Positions 7,752 to 15,406 of a DNA stretch of 33,026 bases are shown here, one piece after another. The stretch is from Anaerolineae bacterium (GTDB lineage Bacteria > Chloroflexota > Anaerolineae > Anaerolineales > RBG-16-64-43): contig PLND01000076.1 of the NCBI GenBank assembly GCA_003141675.1, forward strand, positions 2,645 to 35,670, in the 5' to 3' direction. The first letter of the stretch is position 1. The number at the start of each line of letters is the position of its first letter. Under the pieces are notes generated by a model. The model saw nothing but the letters and a program-made list of their open reading frames with translations. It made no database searches and had not been told where the DNA came from. A program made the translations under genes and the position numbers.

Positions 7752-8726
7752 TTACATCCCAGTTAAAAAGGAAAAAATCCTGTCGTTGGCGCCATTGATA
7801 TGTTCGTGGACGAAATCCGGATAAATGTCCATCCGCTTGGGGGAGGTGATTTTGTTATAGGCGGCGAACTGGCTGGAAGGCGGGCAGACCGTGTCCATCA
7901 ACCCGATGTTCCATAACACCTCAGCGCGGATGCGCGGGGCCAGGTGCTGGATGTCGATGTAACCGAGCGTTTCAAACACCTTGGCCTCGTCCTCGTGCCG
8001 CGGATTCGAGCGGCGGAAGTAATCCTTGATTTCCTGGTAGGCGTCCTTGGCCTCGTCCATATTCCACACCCGCAGGTAATCGCTCAGGAAGGGGTACACC
8101 GGCGCCGCCCGCCGGATGCGCGGCTCGAGCGCGGCGCAGGCCACCGTCAGTCCGCCGCCCTGGCTCCAACCGGTGGCGCCCACGCGGGCCGGATCCACAT
8201 CCGGCATCTCCATGACGATTTTCGCGAGCTCCGCCGTGTCGAGGAAAATCTGGCGGAAGAGCAGCTTCTCCGGATGGCCGCGCAGCGCGTCGTCCAGGCC
8301 GCGGATGATGTGGCCGTGAACGGTGTTGCCGCTCACGATGCTGTGATCTTCCGATGGCCCGCCCTGGCCGCGCACATCCAATGCGGCCACGGAAAATCCC
8401 TGCGATACGTAAGCCAGCTTGTCGGACCAATCGCCCGAATCGACGCTATAGCCGTGGAAGATCAACACCGCGGGATGCGGGGTCTTCGCCTTTTCGGGCC
8501 GCAGGAATTTGGCGTGGATGCGCGCTCCGCCTACGCCGGTGAAATACATATCAAAGCATTCGGCGCCGCGCGCCTTGAATTCCGCGGGCTTTAGTTCTAC
8601 TTGCGGATCGAGCGACCGCATTTCCGCGAGCGCACCGTCCCAAAACTTGTCAAAATCGGCGGGACGTGGGTTGGATCCCAGATACTTCTTGCAGTCTTCG
8701 AGCGTGTAATCAAAGGTCAGTGGCAT
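7752..8726 (-). CDS. CE7-family acetyl xylan esterase / cephalosporin-C deacetylase
   Basis: This 324-residue alpha/beta hydrolase belongs to the AXE1/CE7 family, which removes acetyl groups from xylo-oligosaccharides and some antibiotics. Family signatures are all visible: the RGQGG motif (119-123) that shapes the oxyanion site, the nucleophile elbow GWSQGG with Ser188, the acid Asp278 in IGLMDTVCPP, and the HEH motif (307-309) with the catalytic histidine. Length is as expected for CE7 monomers (about 320), which form hexamers. There is no signal peptide, so it should be cytoplasmic, acting on imported acetylated sugars. Its ribosome binding site (AAGGG) lies inside the end of the preceding cupin gene, 5 bases away, so the two are co-translated. 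The GH31 glycosidase further upstream fits a plant-glycan diet. Confidence 0.92.
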   Translation of the reverse strand: MPLTFDYTLEDCKKYLGSNPRPADFDKFWDGALAEMRSLDPQVELKPAEFKARGAECFDMYFTGVGGARIHAKFLRPEKAKTPHPAVLIFHGYSVDSGDWSDKLAYVSQGFSVAALDVRGQGGPSEDHSIVSGNTVHGHIIRGLDDALRGHPEKLLFRQIFLDTAELAKIVMEMPDVDPARVGATGWSQGGGLTVACAALEPRIRRAAPVYPFLSDYLRVWNMDEAKDAYQEIKDYFRRSNPRHEDEAKVFETLGYIDIQHLAPRIRAEVLWNIGLMDTVCPPSSQFAAYNKITSPKRMDIYPDFVHEHINGANDRIFSFLTGM

Positions 8727-8731
8727 AATAT

Positions 8732-9013
8732 TTATCCCTTGTCCTCGGAATCCCGTTGCGCCCGTTTTCCGCCAAGCGCGTGGATGGTGTGAGTTCCGGC
8801 CACCCGTTCCCCGAAGTGCGGCACCCCGGCGGGGATGTACTCGTCGAACGGATGCTTGTGCTCGGCGGTAATCCCGGCGTCCCGGCCGGTCCAGATGGCG
8901 ATTTGGCTGCCGTCCGCGCCCTTGAAGACGTAGCCTTCCAGCTCGGCCACGGAATGCGACGACGAATGAACGCGGTCCTTGGGATTATTCATAAACTCCG
9001 GAAAATCGTTCAT
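8732..9013 (-). CDS. Cupin-domain protein with internal in-frame deletion
   Basis: The 93-residue product begins MNDFPEFMNNPKDRV and contains AEHKHPFDEY, the usual first cupin metal-binding motif, then IPAGVPHFGE, the end of the second, and THTIHALGGKR. In the family as I know it, about 25 residues (a barrel hairpin ending in the A-G-x-E-Y-F segment) stand between FDEY and IPAGVPH. Here they are absent and the frame is kept. The junction is near 8835-8838. The barrel is therefore probably incomplete, and the gene may be decaying or produce a minimal fold. The start at 9013 is chosen for its GAGGAAT ribosome binding site; an in-frame upstream extension to 9145 has no such support. It sits directly before the CE7 esterase. 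Confidence 0.7.
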   Translation of the reverse strand: MNDFPEFMNNPKDRVHSSSHSVAELEGYVFKGADGSQIAIWTGRDAGITAEHKHPFDEYIPAGVPHFGERVAGTHTIHALGGKRAQRDSEDKG

Positions 9014-9141
9014 GGCGATTCCTCGGAAAATCGCTTCGCATCCCGGGCGTTTTCGGGTCCTCCATCCGCCCAACTTTTTCCGAGCGGGAAGGTCTTGCTC
9101 GCTTTGCGGCCAGCTTAATCCAACAACGATTAATCCGCCGC

Positions 9142-9795
9142 TCAAGCGACAAATTGATCGATCTTAAGGACGATCGTCTCCATCGCTCGGATCGATCCCG
9201 GAACGTCGCCCGGAATTTCCAGTCCGTGATCCACCCCCGGCAGCACCAGGCTTTCGCCGCCGGTGGCTTGCAGGACTTCGGCCAGCAGGGATTCATCATA
9301 GAGGCCATCCGCTGTCCCGATCACAAAAAGCCCGTGATGCCGGCGGGTCATCATGCCCTGGCGGATTTGCGGGTCCCGAAGGACCGGCGTCAGCCAGATG
9401 AAATCAGCCTCCGAGAGCGACGGCTCGGCCGCGAGCAGCGATCCCAGCGCGATGGTGCCGAGGGATTTTCCGATCAGCGTTATTTTTTCATACTTCCCGG
9501 CTGATAGGGCGGCGCGGATTGCCGCGGAAGCATCAGCCGCGATCCAGCGGGATTGTTCCCTGTCCGGCATTTCCTGGAACCCCGGATTGGTATAGTCATA
9601 TTCGACGTTCAGGACGTCCGCTCCCTTGGATAGCATCGCCAAGGCGGGATAATAACAACCCGGCATGCTGGTGTTATAGCGCAGCCCGGGAAAAATTACC
9701 GCCAAACGCTCGGCATGGGGGCCGTTCCGAACCACCGTATTAGGGACCGGCAAACCGCAATAACCGGTTATTTCCAAAACGTCGAAAGTTTTCAT
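9142..9795 (-). CDS. Alpha/beta hydrolase
   Basis: The 217-residue protein has a compact alpha/beta-hydrolase layout. The nucleophile elbow is LIGKSLGT with Ser111, a likely acid is Asp163 in VIGTADGLYD, and the likely catalytic histidine is His190 in GVDHGLE. LAVIFPGLRYNTSMPGCYYP near residues 31-50 gives an early strand-loop like the oxyanion region. No lid domain or signal peptide is visible, and the substrate cannot be predicted. The start at 9795 (MKTFDVLEITGY) has AAAGGAAG upstream; a longer frame to 9900 runs into a repeat element and is rejected. It precedes the cupin by 128 bases on the same strand. Confidence 0.85.
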   Translation of the reverse strand: MKTFDVLEITGYCGLPVPNTVVRNGPHAERLAVIFPGLRYNTSMPGCYYPALAMLSKGADVLNVEYDYTNPGFQEMPDREQSRWIAADASAAIRAALSAGKYEKITLIGKSLGTIALGSLLAAEPSLSEADFIWLTPVLRDPQIRQGMMTRRHHGLFVIGTADGLYDESLLAEVLQATGGESLVLPGVDHGLEIPGDVPGSIRAMETIVLKIDQFVA

Positions 9796-9854
9796 CAAGG
9801 CTTCCTTTTGATCCGGATAACAATCTCTGGCAGGCTGCTGAAATAGTCGGGATT

Positions 9855-9973
9855 TGTCATTGCGAGCTCCGCCCCGGACCCAGCTCTGCGAGAGGTACAT
9901 TTGCCGGGGCGAGGCCGGGGCTTCGCTCCCTTCCCCCGGAGAACACGAGGGCAGGCGGTCGCACGCAATGACA
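9855..9973. repeat. Short element with TGTCATTGCG terminal inverted repeats
   Basis: TGTCATTGCG (9855-9864) and CGCAATGACA (9964-9973) are perfect 10-bp terminal inverted repeats enclosing about 99 GC-rich bases that contain further inverted pieces (GCCGGGGC and GGCCGGGGC). The element codes for nothing convincing and fills most of the gap between the aminotransferase and the hydrolase. It resembles the short, non-autonomous palindromic repeats common in bacterial genomes with CATTGCGA ends. Confidence 0.6.
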
Positions 9974-10028
9974 TAAACCTGTCTTGACGCATCCTGTTGG
10001 AAGGGTCAACCGACGGGTTTATCCGCAA

Positions 10029-11276
10029 TCAATATTTTTTAATCACACGCTCGAGCGCGTCCAGGCCGCGTTCCAGCTTTTCCATTTCCGGCCCGAAACT
10101 GATGCGGGAGTAGTGCTCATAGCGTGCGTGGAAACGCCTCTTGTCGGGGTTGACATCGAAGAATATGCCCGGGATCGTGATCACGTTTTCCTTCAACCCT
10201 TCTTTGAATAAATTCATTCCGTCGTTGAGCGGGGCGGGAAGCCCTTCCAGATTTGCCCACACATAGAACGTGCCGGCTGGATCGACCTCCACGCCGATGC
10301 CCATGCGCTTCAGGCGCTCAAGCACATAGTTGCGCTTCCTGCGGAAATGCTTCTGGATCGCAAGCGTCTCCTGCCTGGCGAACTCCGGTTTAAGCAGGTC
10401 GAGCGCCGCCGTTTGGAACGGATGGTTGGCGCCGCCGTCGAGGAATGAGCCGGCGCTGCCGATCGCGTCGATCACGTCGCGCGGGGCGAGCGTCCAGCTG
10501 ATGCGCCAGCCCGGGTAGCGCCAATTCTTGGTCATACCATCCACGACGATGATCGGGTCGCTGTCCACGTCCTCCACGAACTCGGCGGCGGAAACCGTCC
10601 GTCCCAACTCGCCGTGGTAGAGGTAATGCGAGTAGAACTCATCCAGAATAACCGAGCAGCGACACTTGCGCGCCAGCTCGCACCAGGAGTTAAGTTCCTT
10701 CCCCTCCACGACCTGCCCGGTGGGATTGCACGGGTTGCTCACCAGCAGCGCGCTGAGCCCGCGTCCGAGGATTTCTTCCTCCAGCTCGGTGAGCGCAATA
10801 TGATAGCCGTGGTTTGCCTCCAGCAGAATAGGGATGGCGGTGAAGGCTTTGAAGATTCCGAGCAGCTCCGCGTAGGCCGTGTAATCGGGGATGAAGTGCC
10901 CCATATTGACGTTTCCCAGCGCCGACGCCAGCCGGGTGAGCGCCATCCGGCCGCCGCTGGCGATGCTGACGTTGTCGGCGGTGTATTGGGAGGGCTTGCC
11001 CCGGCGGAAATGTTCGTTGTAGTAATCGGCGACCGCCTGGCGCAGGGCATCGTTGCCTTCAATGGGCGAATACTGCCGATCGGACGCGGAGATGGGGATG
11101 GCCTCGACGCGCGGCGGCGCACCGGGAATCTCGCCGGTTTCCGGCGAACCCTGGCCGAGGTTGGCCCAATCCGGGTTGTCGTAGGAAAAGCCGAGCTGCA
11201 TCGCCTCGTGCATGACATAAATCACGCCGGTGCGCGGGACGAAACGAAAACCTGGGGTGGGAGATGGTTCAATCAT
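10029..11276 (-). CDS. Class I/II PLP-dependent aminotransferase
   Basis: This 415-residue fold-type I aminotransferase uses pyridoxal 5'-phosphate. Visible landmarks are QYSPIEGNDALR near residue 68, VSNPCNPTGQ (179-188), the PLP-ring aspartate/tyrosine block ILDEFYSHY (210-218), and the Schiff-base lysine K250 in VVDGMTKNWRYPGWR. Further anchors are GGANHPFQ and, near the C-terminus, YSRISFG with the substrate-carboxylate arginine. The family covers aspartate, aromatic, alanine and other transaminases, and I cannot assign the substrate. The start at 11276 is the most upstream ATG in frame; it has only a weak ribosome binding site (CGAGAA). The gene stands alone between two repeat-bearing gaps. 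Confidence 0.9.
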   Translation of the reverse strand: MIEPSPTPGFRFVPRTGVIYVMHEAMQLGFSYDNPDWANLGQGSPETGEIPGAPPRVEAIPISASDRQYSPIEGNDALRQAVADYYNEHFRRGKPSQYTADNVSIASGGRMALTRLASALGNVNMGHFIPDYTAYAELLGIFKAFTAIPILLEANHGYHIALTELEEEILGRGLSALLVSNPCNPTGQVVEGKELNSWCELARKCRCSVILDEFYSHYLYHGELGRTVSAAEFVEDVDSDPIIVVDGMTKNWRYPGWRISWTLAPRDVIDAIGSAGSFLDGGANHPFQTAALDLLKPEFARQETLAIQKHFRRKRNYVLERLKRMGIGVEVDPAGTFYVWANLEGLPAPLNDGMNLFKEGLKENVITIPGIFFDVNPDKRRFHARYEHYSRISFGPEMEKLERGLDALERVIKKY

Positions 11277-11544
11277 TTATTCTCGAATGCTTTCCAATAA
11301 ACTATCCGGGGAATTCTTTTCCCCCGGGGTATTCCCTCCGGAGGGCTCATTCTACCCGAAGGTGTCAAAATAATAAATGGAAAACTATTCCATCTGTCAC
11401 ACCGAGCCCTTCCAGGGCGAGGAGTCGCGGACTTCCAGTGGAAAATCGTTTTTATATTTAACAACCGAAGGCGGAATAAACCTCAAATATATCGCCTGCC
11501 CCGACGAGAGCACCACCAGGAGATAATTATCTGAATCCAGCATC
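11277..11544. other. Non-coding gap upstream of the aminotransferase with small palindromes
   Basis: No supported ORF. The gap contains CCGGGG...CCCCGG (about 11308-11337), the self-complementary CCCTCCGGAGGG (about 11334-11345), and a fragment ACACCGAGCCCTTCCAGGGC with GGCGAGGAGTCGCGGACTTCC (about 11400-11437) that looks like a worn intergenic repeat. The aminotransferase promoter should lie here, but I cannot define it. Confidence 0.5.
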
Positions 11545-11991
11545 CTATGGTGCGGTGGCCAGAATCTCCTCTAAGATTTTTCCGGCCGAGAGGACGAACA
11601 ACGGGCATTGGTTCTGGAATACACCTGTCTCTCGGGCGCGTTTCAATTCGTCGGGGATTTTTAAATTGGTGGATATCAATTCCCGGCAGAGCACTGTGTG
11701 ATGTTCCCGTTGAAATTTTTCAAGGAGCTCGTTCGCCATCCTATAAGCCTTTTCCCTGGCGGCAGTGTCAGCGGGATCAGTGTTCCCGAACCTGGCTCCG
11801 ATAACCAGCGCCGCACCGGAGAGCGCGCCGCAAACGTACCCGTTGCGGCCCAGGCCGGCTCCCAGCGATGCCGCCATTTTTATCGCGGCCTGTTCGTCCA
11901 CGGTCAATTCCGAGGAAAACGCTTTGACGATCGATTGGGCGCAATTGAAACCTTTCCGCATGTATTCCGCTGCGATTTCCGGTCGATCCAT
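11545..11991 (-). CDS. C_GCAxxG_C_C family redox-type protein
   Basis: The 148-residue protein carries the cysteine pattern that names the family: Cys in GFNCAQS near residue 15, CGALSGA around residue 54 (matching GCAxxG), and two later cysteines in VLCREL and NQCPLF. The family is helical and thought to bind metal or undergo redox reactions, and it is often encoded near oxidoreductases or transporters; its reaction is not established. The start at 11991 (MDRPEIAAEYM) has an excellent AGGAGG ribosome binding site at the right spacing, so the longer upstream frame is rejected. It lies downstream of the nitroreductase and the small broken ORF on the same strand. Confidence 0.88.
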   Translation of the reverse strand: MDRPEIAAEYMRKGFNCAQSIVKAFSSELTVDEQAAIKMAASLGAGLGRNGYVCGALSGAALVIGARFGNTDPADTAAREKAYRMANELLEKFQREHHTVLCRELISTNLKIPDELKRARETGVFQNQCPLFVLSAGKILEEILATAP

Positions 11992-12008
11992 CGGTGCACC
12001 TCCTGAAC

Positions 12009-12044
12009 TAGATCCCCGTCCTCTGGAGAGGGGATCCGGATCTA
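12009..12044. repeat. Hairpin in the gap before the C_GCAxxG gene
   Basis: TAGATCC at the left pairs with GGATCTA at the right, and GATCCCC pairs with GGGGATC inside it, around CTCTGGAG. The left base group is about 12009-12017 and the right end is 12044, which also forms the stop codon of the small broken ORF. It may be a terminator or translational element; no T-run follows. Confidence 0.4.
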
Positions 12045-12195
12045 CTTCCATGCCTTGAGATTGTAGAGTTTTGTGTACGCCGCGATGAGGTTTTCACTGC
12101 CCATAAACAGGATGCTCGTTCCCGCCGGAAGCGCGTCCTGACGGATGGCCACCGTGCGTGAAGCCGAGGAGAGAGAATTTAATCGCGGGGTTCAT
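12042..12195 (-). pseudogene. Small ORF broken by a one-base shift
   Basis: ATG at 12195 has a good ribosome binding site (AAAGGAATCC) and begins MNPAIKFSLLGF, but that frame soon stops. One base over, a clearly coding-like frame reads VAIRQDALPAGTSILFMG and ends in AAYTKLYNLKAWK at a TAG (12042-12044). Removing one C from the CCCC run after ATGAA (about 12187-12190) would join them into a protein of about 50 residues. I do not recognise the family. It could be a true pseudogene, an assembly error, or (less likely) programmed frameshifting. It sits 46 bases after the nitroreductase. Confidence 0.35.
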
Positions 12196-12241
12196 TTGTG
12201 GATTCCTTTCTGGACGGAAATAATTGTGACAAACCCCGAGG

Positions 12242-12748
12242 TCAGGCAAACGGTTCGCCGTATTTTTCACGGTGGATCACCTCGGAAGCCGGCTTGCGTT
12301 GCTTCTTGCCCCGCCCGAGTTTCCGCAGCGGATATCCGAATGGGACCACGGCGATCACGTCCATCGCCTTCGGGATATTCAACAGCGGCTTGAGCTCGTC
12401 TATTTTCATAAACCCCACCCAATTCGAGCCGACCCCTTCCGACCATGCGGTCAGGATCATCGATTGGATCGCACGGCTGGCGTCGGATACCGCGTAGACG
12501 CTTTTGTCGATTGCCACGACCACCGCCAGCGGCGCCTGGGCGATATACGGCCCGGTGCGCAGCATTCCGCCCAACTGGCGAAGCGTGTCACGGTTCTCCA
12601 CCACGATGAAGTGCCAGGGCTGGCCATTCATACTGCTCCCCGTCAACCGCGCGGCTTCAACGATCCGCTGAACGGTCTCCTTTGGAATCGGTTTATCCTG
12701 AAAGCTGCGGACAGCCAGGACTGTGCGGACGGCGTCAAAAACTTCCAT
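12242..12748 (-). CDS. Nitroreductase-family FMN oxidoreductase
   Basis: The 168-residue protein has the nitroreductase pattern: an N-terminal VRSFQDKPIPKETVQRIVEA segment with the FMN-phosphate-binding Arg-Ser, SMNGQPWHFIVVEN (FMN contact), an AVVVAIDKS strand, and DASRAIQSMILTAWSEGVGSNW, the helix forming the dimer and FMN site. FGYP near the end, followed by a basic GRGKKQRKP, is also typical. Such enzymes use FMN and NAD(P)H to reduce nitro compounds, quinones or other substrates; the physiological substrate is unknown. The start at 12748 is set by AGGAGGAACC directly before ATG; a longer frame upstream overlaps the GH31 gene and is rejected. Confidence 0.92.
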   Translation of the reverse strand: MEVFDAVRTVLAVRSFQDKPIPKETVQRIVEAARLTGSSMNGQPWHFIVVENRDTLRQLGGMLRTGPYIAQAPLAVVVAIDKSVYAVSDASRAIQSMILTAWSEGVGSNWVGFMKIDELKPLLNIPKAMDVIAVVPFGYPLRKLGRGKKQRKPASEVIHREKYGEPFA

Positions 12749-12804
12749 GGTTCCTCCTATGCGTGAAGACAGCGAACGAATCGCTTCTAATCGTCGATCG
12801 AAAT

Positions 12805-14796
12805 TTATTCCCCGGGCCGGAAGATTTTTTCCAACCCGCTGCCCTTCTTGAGAAAAACCGGGACGCTCTTCAGCGGCGCCTCGACGCTGCGCCATTCCCC
12901 TCCCGGATGCAGAGTGCCTTTTTCCGCATCCCTCCATTCCGTTCCCGCCGGCAAATATACTCTCCGTCCGCGCGCGCCCTGCTCGAGCACCGGCGCGACG
13001 AGGATAGAAGGCCCCAGCAGGAACTGGTCCTCGACCGTCTCGCACTCCCTATCGTCCGGGAAATCCACAAACAGCGGCCGCATCGGTGGCAATCCCTTCT
13101 CGGCCGCGAGGAGCATTTGCCGCTGAAGATACGGACGCAGCCGCTCGCGCAGGAACAGCAGCTGGCGGATGATCTCGTAGGCTTCTTCCCCGAAGGACCA
13201 CACCTCGTTGCCGGCGCCCGTCGCGGGCATGGGTTTTTCTGCGGGCAGGCGGTATCCGTGCAGCCGGAAAATCGGGCAGAAAACGCCGTACTGGAACCAG
13301 CGCACGATCAGTTCGCGGAAGTACACCGTGCGGATATCGCCGCCGTGGAATCCGCCGATGTCGGTGGTCCACCACGGAATCCCGCTCAGACCCATGTTCA
13401 ATCCGGTGCGCACCTGGGCCCGGAGCGACTCGAACGTCGAGGCGATATCTCCCGACCAGACCGCCGAAGAAAAGCGCTGGCTGCCGGCCCACCCCGAACG
13501 GGAGAGGGTGACGAAATCGGTCTCGCCCGCCGCGCGCATTCCGTCGTAGAAAGCCTTCTGATGCAGCAGGGGATAGATGTTTGCCACCTCCACCCCGTTC
13601 CCCAAATGGAACCGCAGGTTCGCGGGGTTCCACGGGTTTACATCCGGTTCATCGTTATCCAGCCAGAAGATTTTCACCCCGAGGTCGAAATAATTTTTCT
13701 TCACCGTGTCCCATAAAAATTTTCGCGCGTCGGGGTTCGTGGCGTCGTAATAGGGGTAGTAGGCCGGGCCGTTCATCCCGTGGTCGACAAACACCTGCTG
13801 GGCGTCCGTGCCGTATTCGTTGTTGATCAAGAGGCCCCGCTCGCGCATCGCGAAATAATTTTCGCTCAGCGGGCTGACCGTGGGCCAGATCGAAACCATC
13901 AGCCGCACGCCCATCGATTCGAGTTCGCGCACCATGGCTTGCGGGTCCGGCCAGCAGGCGGGATCGAAGCGCCAATCGCCCATGTGCGGCCAGTGGAAAA
14001 AATCGGCGACGATCACCGCGAGCGGCAGCCCCCGGCGTTTGTATTCGCGCGCCACGCTGAGCAGCTCCTCCTGCGTCTCGTAGCGCAGCTTGGATTGCCA
14101 GAAGCCCGCCGCCCACTCCGGCAGCACAGGCGCGTGGCCGGTGGCGTCCGCGTAGCGTTCCAGGACTTCGGCGTACGATCCGCCGCAGACGATGAAATAG
14201 TCCAGTTGCTGCGAACCCTCCGCCACCCAGCGCGTGGCGTCGCGCCCCAATTCCACGCGGCCGATGGAGGGATTGTTCCACAGGAAGCCGTACCCCCGGC
14301 TGGAAATGAGGAAAGGTATGGACACGGCCGTATTGCGCTGCTTCAAATCGATTACGCATCCTTTTTGATCGAGCCGTCCGGTCGCGTGCTGCCCCAACCC
14401 GTAGATGCGCTCCCCTTCCTCCGCTGCGAACGTCGCTTCGATTTGATACAGGCGCCCATTCCGGTATTTAAAGTTGCGGTTCGGCTCGTTGCAGGCCGCC
14501 CACACCGGTTCCCGGAGAAGATTCCGCCCCGACGGCGCATGAGAGAATTCCAGCCGCCCGTCACGCGAAATCTTTGCGCAGATCGATCCGTTGCGGATGG
14601 TCGCGGCCTCATCGCCAAGTTCGATAGTTGCCCGTGCTGCGGCTGCGGGTTCGAGCAGCGCTTGCGGGAGGGAAAGCCGTTCGCCGGCTAGGTTGGCCCG
14701 AACCCGCAGGCCGCTCGCGCCCCAGGGTTGCAACCAGACAATTTGTTGATTCTCATGCCAGACGAGAATTTGCTCTTCCTGCGAGAACAATCCCAT
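12805..14796 (-). CDS. GH31 family alpha-glycosidase
   Basis: The 663-residue enzyme belongs to glycoside hydrolase family 31 (alpha-glucosidase, alpha-xylosidase and relatives). An N-terminal beta-sandwich (about 1-220) includes ERIYGLGQH and the strand-loop SSRGYGFLWNNPS. The (beta/alpha)8 barrel follows, with PEWAAGFWQSKLRY, the nucleophile Asp380 in IFWLDNDEPD, a likely acid/base Asp450 in AVWSGDIAST, and PWWTTDIGGF. C-terminal beta domains include RPLFVDFPDD and GPSILVAPV. No signal peptide is present, so it acts on imported oligosaccharides. The WLDxxEP form is common in alpha-xylosidases and sulfoquinovosidase-like members, but substrate cannot be fixed. The start at 14796 has GGAGGAAACG immediately upstream, which favours it over an ATG 27 bases earlier. 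Confidence 0.93.
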   Translation of the reverse strand: MGLFSQEEQILVWHENQQIVWLQPWGASGLRVRANLAGERLSLPQALLEPAAAARATIELGDEAATIRNGSICAKISRDGRLEFSHAPSGRNLLREPVWAACNEPNRNFKYRNGRLYQIEATFAAEEGERIYGLGQHATGRLDQKGCVIDLKQRNTAVSIPFLISSRGYGFLWNNPSIGRVELGRDATRWVAEGSQQLDYFIVCGGSYAEVLERYADATGHAPVLPEWAAGFWQSKLRYETQEELLSVAREYKRRGLPLAVIVADFFHWPHMGDWRFDPACWPDPQAMVRELESMGVRLMVSIWPTVSPLSENYFAMRERGLLINNEYGTDAQQVFVDHGMNGPAYYPYYDATNPDARKFLWDTVKKNYFDLGVKIFWLDNDEPDVNPWNPANLRFHLGNGVEVANIYPLLHQKAFYDGMRAAGETDFVTLSRSGWAGSQRFSSAVWSGDIASTFESLRAQVRTGLNMGLSGIPWWTTDIGGFHGGDIRTVYFRELIVRWFQYGVFCPIFRLHGYRLPAEKPMPATGAGNEVWSFGEEAYEIIRQLLFLRERLRPYLQRQMLLAAEKGLPPMRPLFVDFPDDRECETVEDQFLLGPSILVAPVLEQGARGRRVYLPAGTEWRDAEKGTLHPGGEWRSVEAPLKSVPVFLKKGSGLEKIFRPGE

Positions 14797-14859
14797 CGTT
14801 TCCTCCCCGGCGGAATCTGCCAACCGTGAAATAGTATCTATTTTATCGGTGTGGCGATT

Positions 14860-15264
14860 TCAAGCACGAGTATGGCTCAATTCCTCCAGCGCGTCCAACG
14901 CCTTTCGCCGGCTTTCCCAGGGGACGAAAAGATGGTCATGATAAAACGCCGAAACGGGATTCACACTGATGCCCGCCTGTGCCAGCCGGCCGAGGATCGC
15001 GGCCAGAAAACCGACGGCGAGAAGCGAGGAATGGACCGTCAGGGTAATGCAGGCCCAGGTTGATTCAAACCGGAAATTCGAATCCCGCGCCTGCCGCTCG
15101 GTCATGATCAGCGTAGTGCCTTCCCCTTCGCGGAAGATCCCAAGCGGTGAAAATGGCAGTCGGTTTGTATCCTCCGGTTTCATCGTGCAAAAAACGTATG
15201 GAATCTCGCCGAGAGAGGGATTCATTTCCGAAAGCAACTTTTTCAGATTCGTTTCTCCGGTCAT
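14860..15264 (-). CDS. ACT-domain protein (COG3602/DUF2241-like)
   Basis: The 134-residue product starts MTGETNLKKLLSEMNP and contains GEIPYVFCTM, then EGTTLIMTERQA, ITLTVHSSLLAVGFLAAI and SAFYHDHLFVPW. These are the hallmarks of a small family with tandem ACT-like folds, often annotated as ACT-domain or DUF2241 proteins. ACT domains usually bind amino acids or other small ligands and regulate enzymes, but no target is known for this family. The start at 15264 is supported by GAGGGAAG; an ATG 30 bases upstream lacks a ribosome binding site. It lies upstream of the GH31 gene with a 63-base gap. Confidence 0.85.
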   Translation of the reverse strand: MTGETNLKKLLSEMNPSLGEIPYVFCTMKPEDTNRLPFSPLGIFREGEGTTLIMTERQARDSNFRFESTWACITLTVHSSLLAVGFLAAILGRLAQAGISVNPVSAFYHDHLFVPWESRRKALDALEELSHTRA

Positions 15265-15357
15265 CTTCCCTCTTCTCGTTTCGCTCCGACTCATACCCAG
15301 TGCGTGTTTTTCTTGGGCAGTGCCATAAAAAATATAACCGGGATTAACGAATTTTTG

Positions 15358-15406
15358 TAGGCGCGATTGCCGATAATTTGTAGCCGGGATCGGCGACCCC
15401 GGCTAC
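15358..15406. repeat. REP-like palindrome, copy C (half plus full unit)
   Basis: A half unit (GTAGGCGCGATTGCCGA, 15358-15374) precedes a full palindrome at 15380-15406 with arms GTAGCCGGGATCG and CGACCCCGGCTAC. The right end overlaps the stop codon of the minus-strand GNAT gene (15403-15405): its TAG is the TAG of the repeat arm GTAGCC. Confidence 0.72.

Noticed and set aside
14860-14890. TTGAAA as a -35 box for the GH31 gene
   Set aside because: The best -10 at 17-base spacing (TAGATA) matches the consensus poorly, and it overlaps the ACT gene end.
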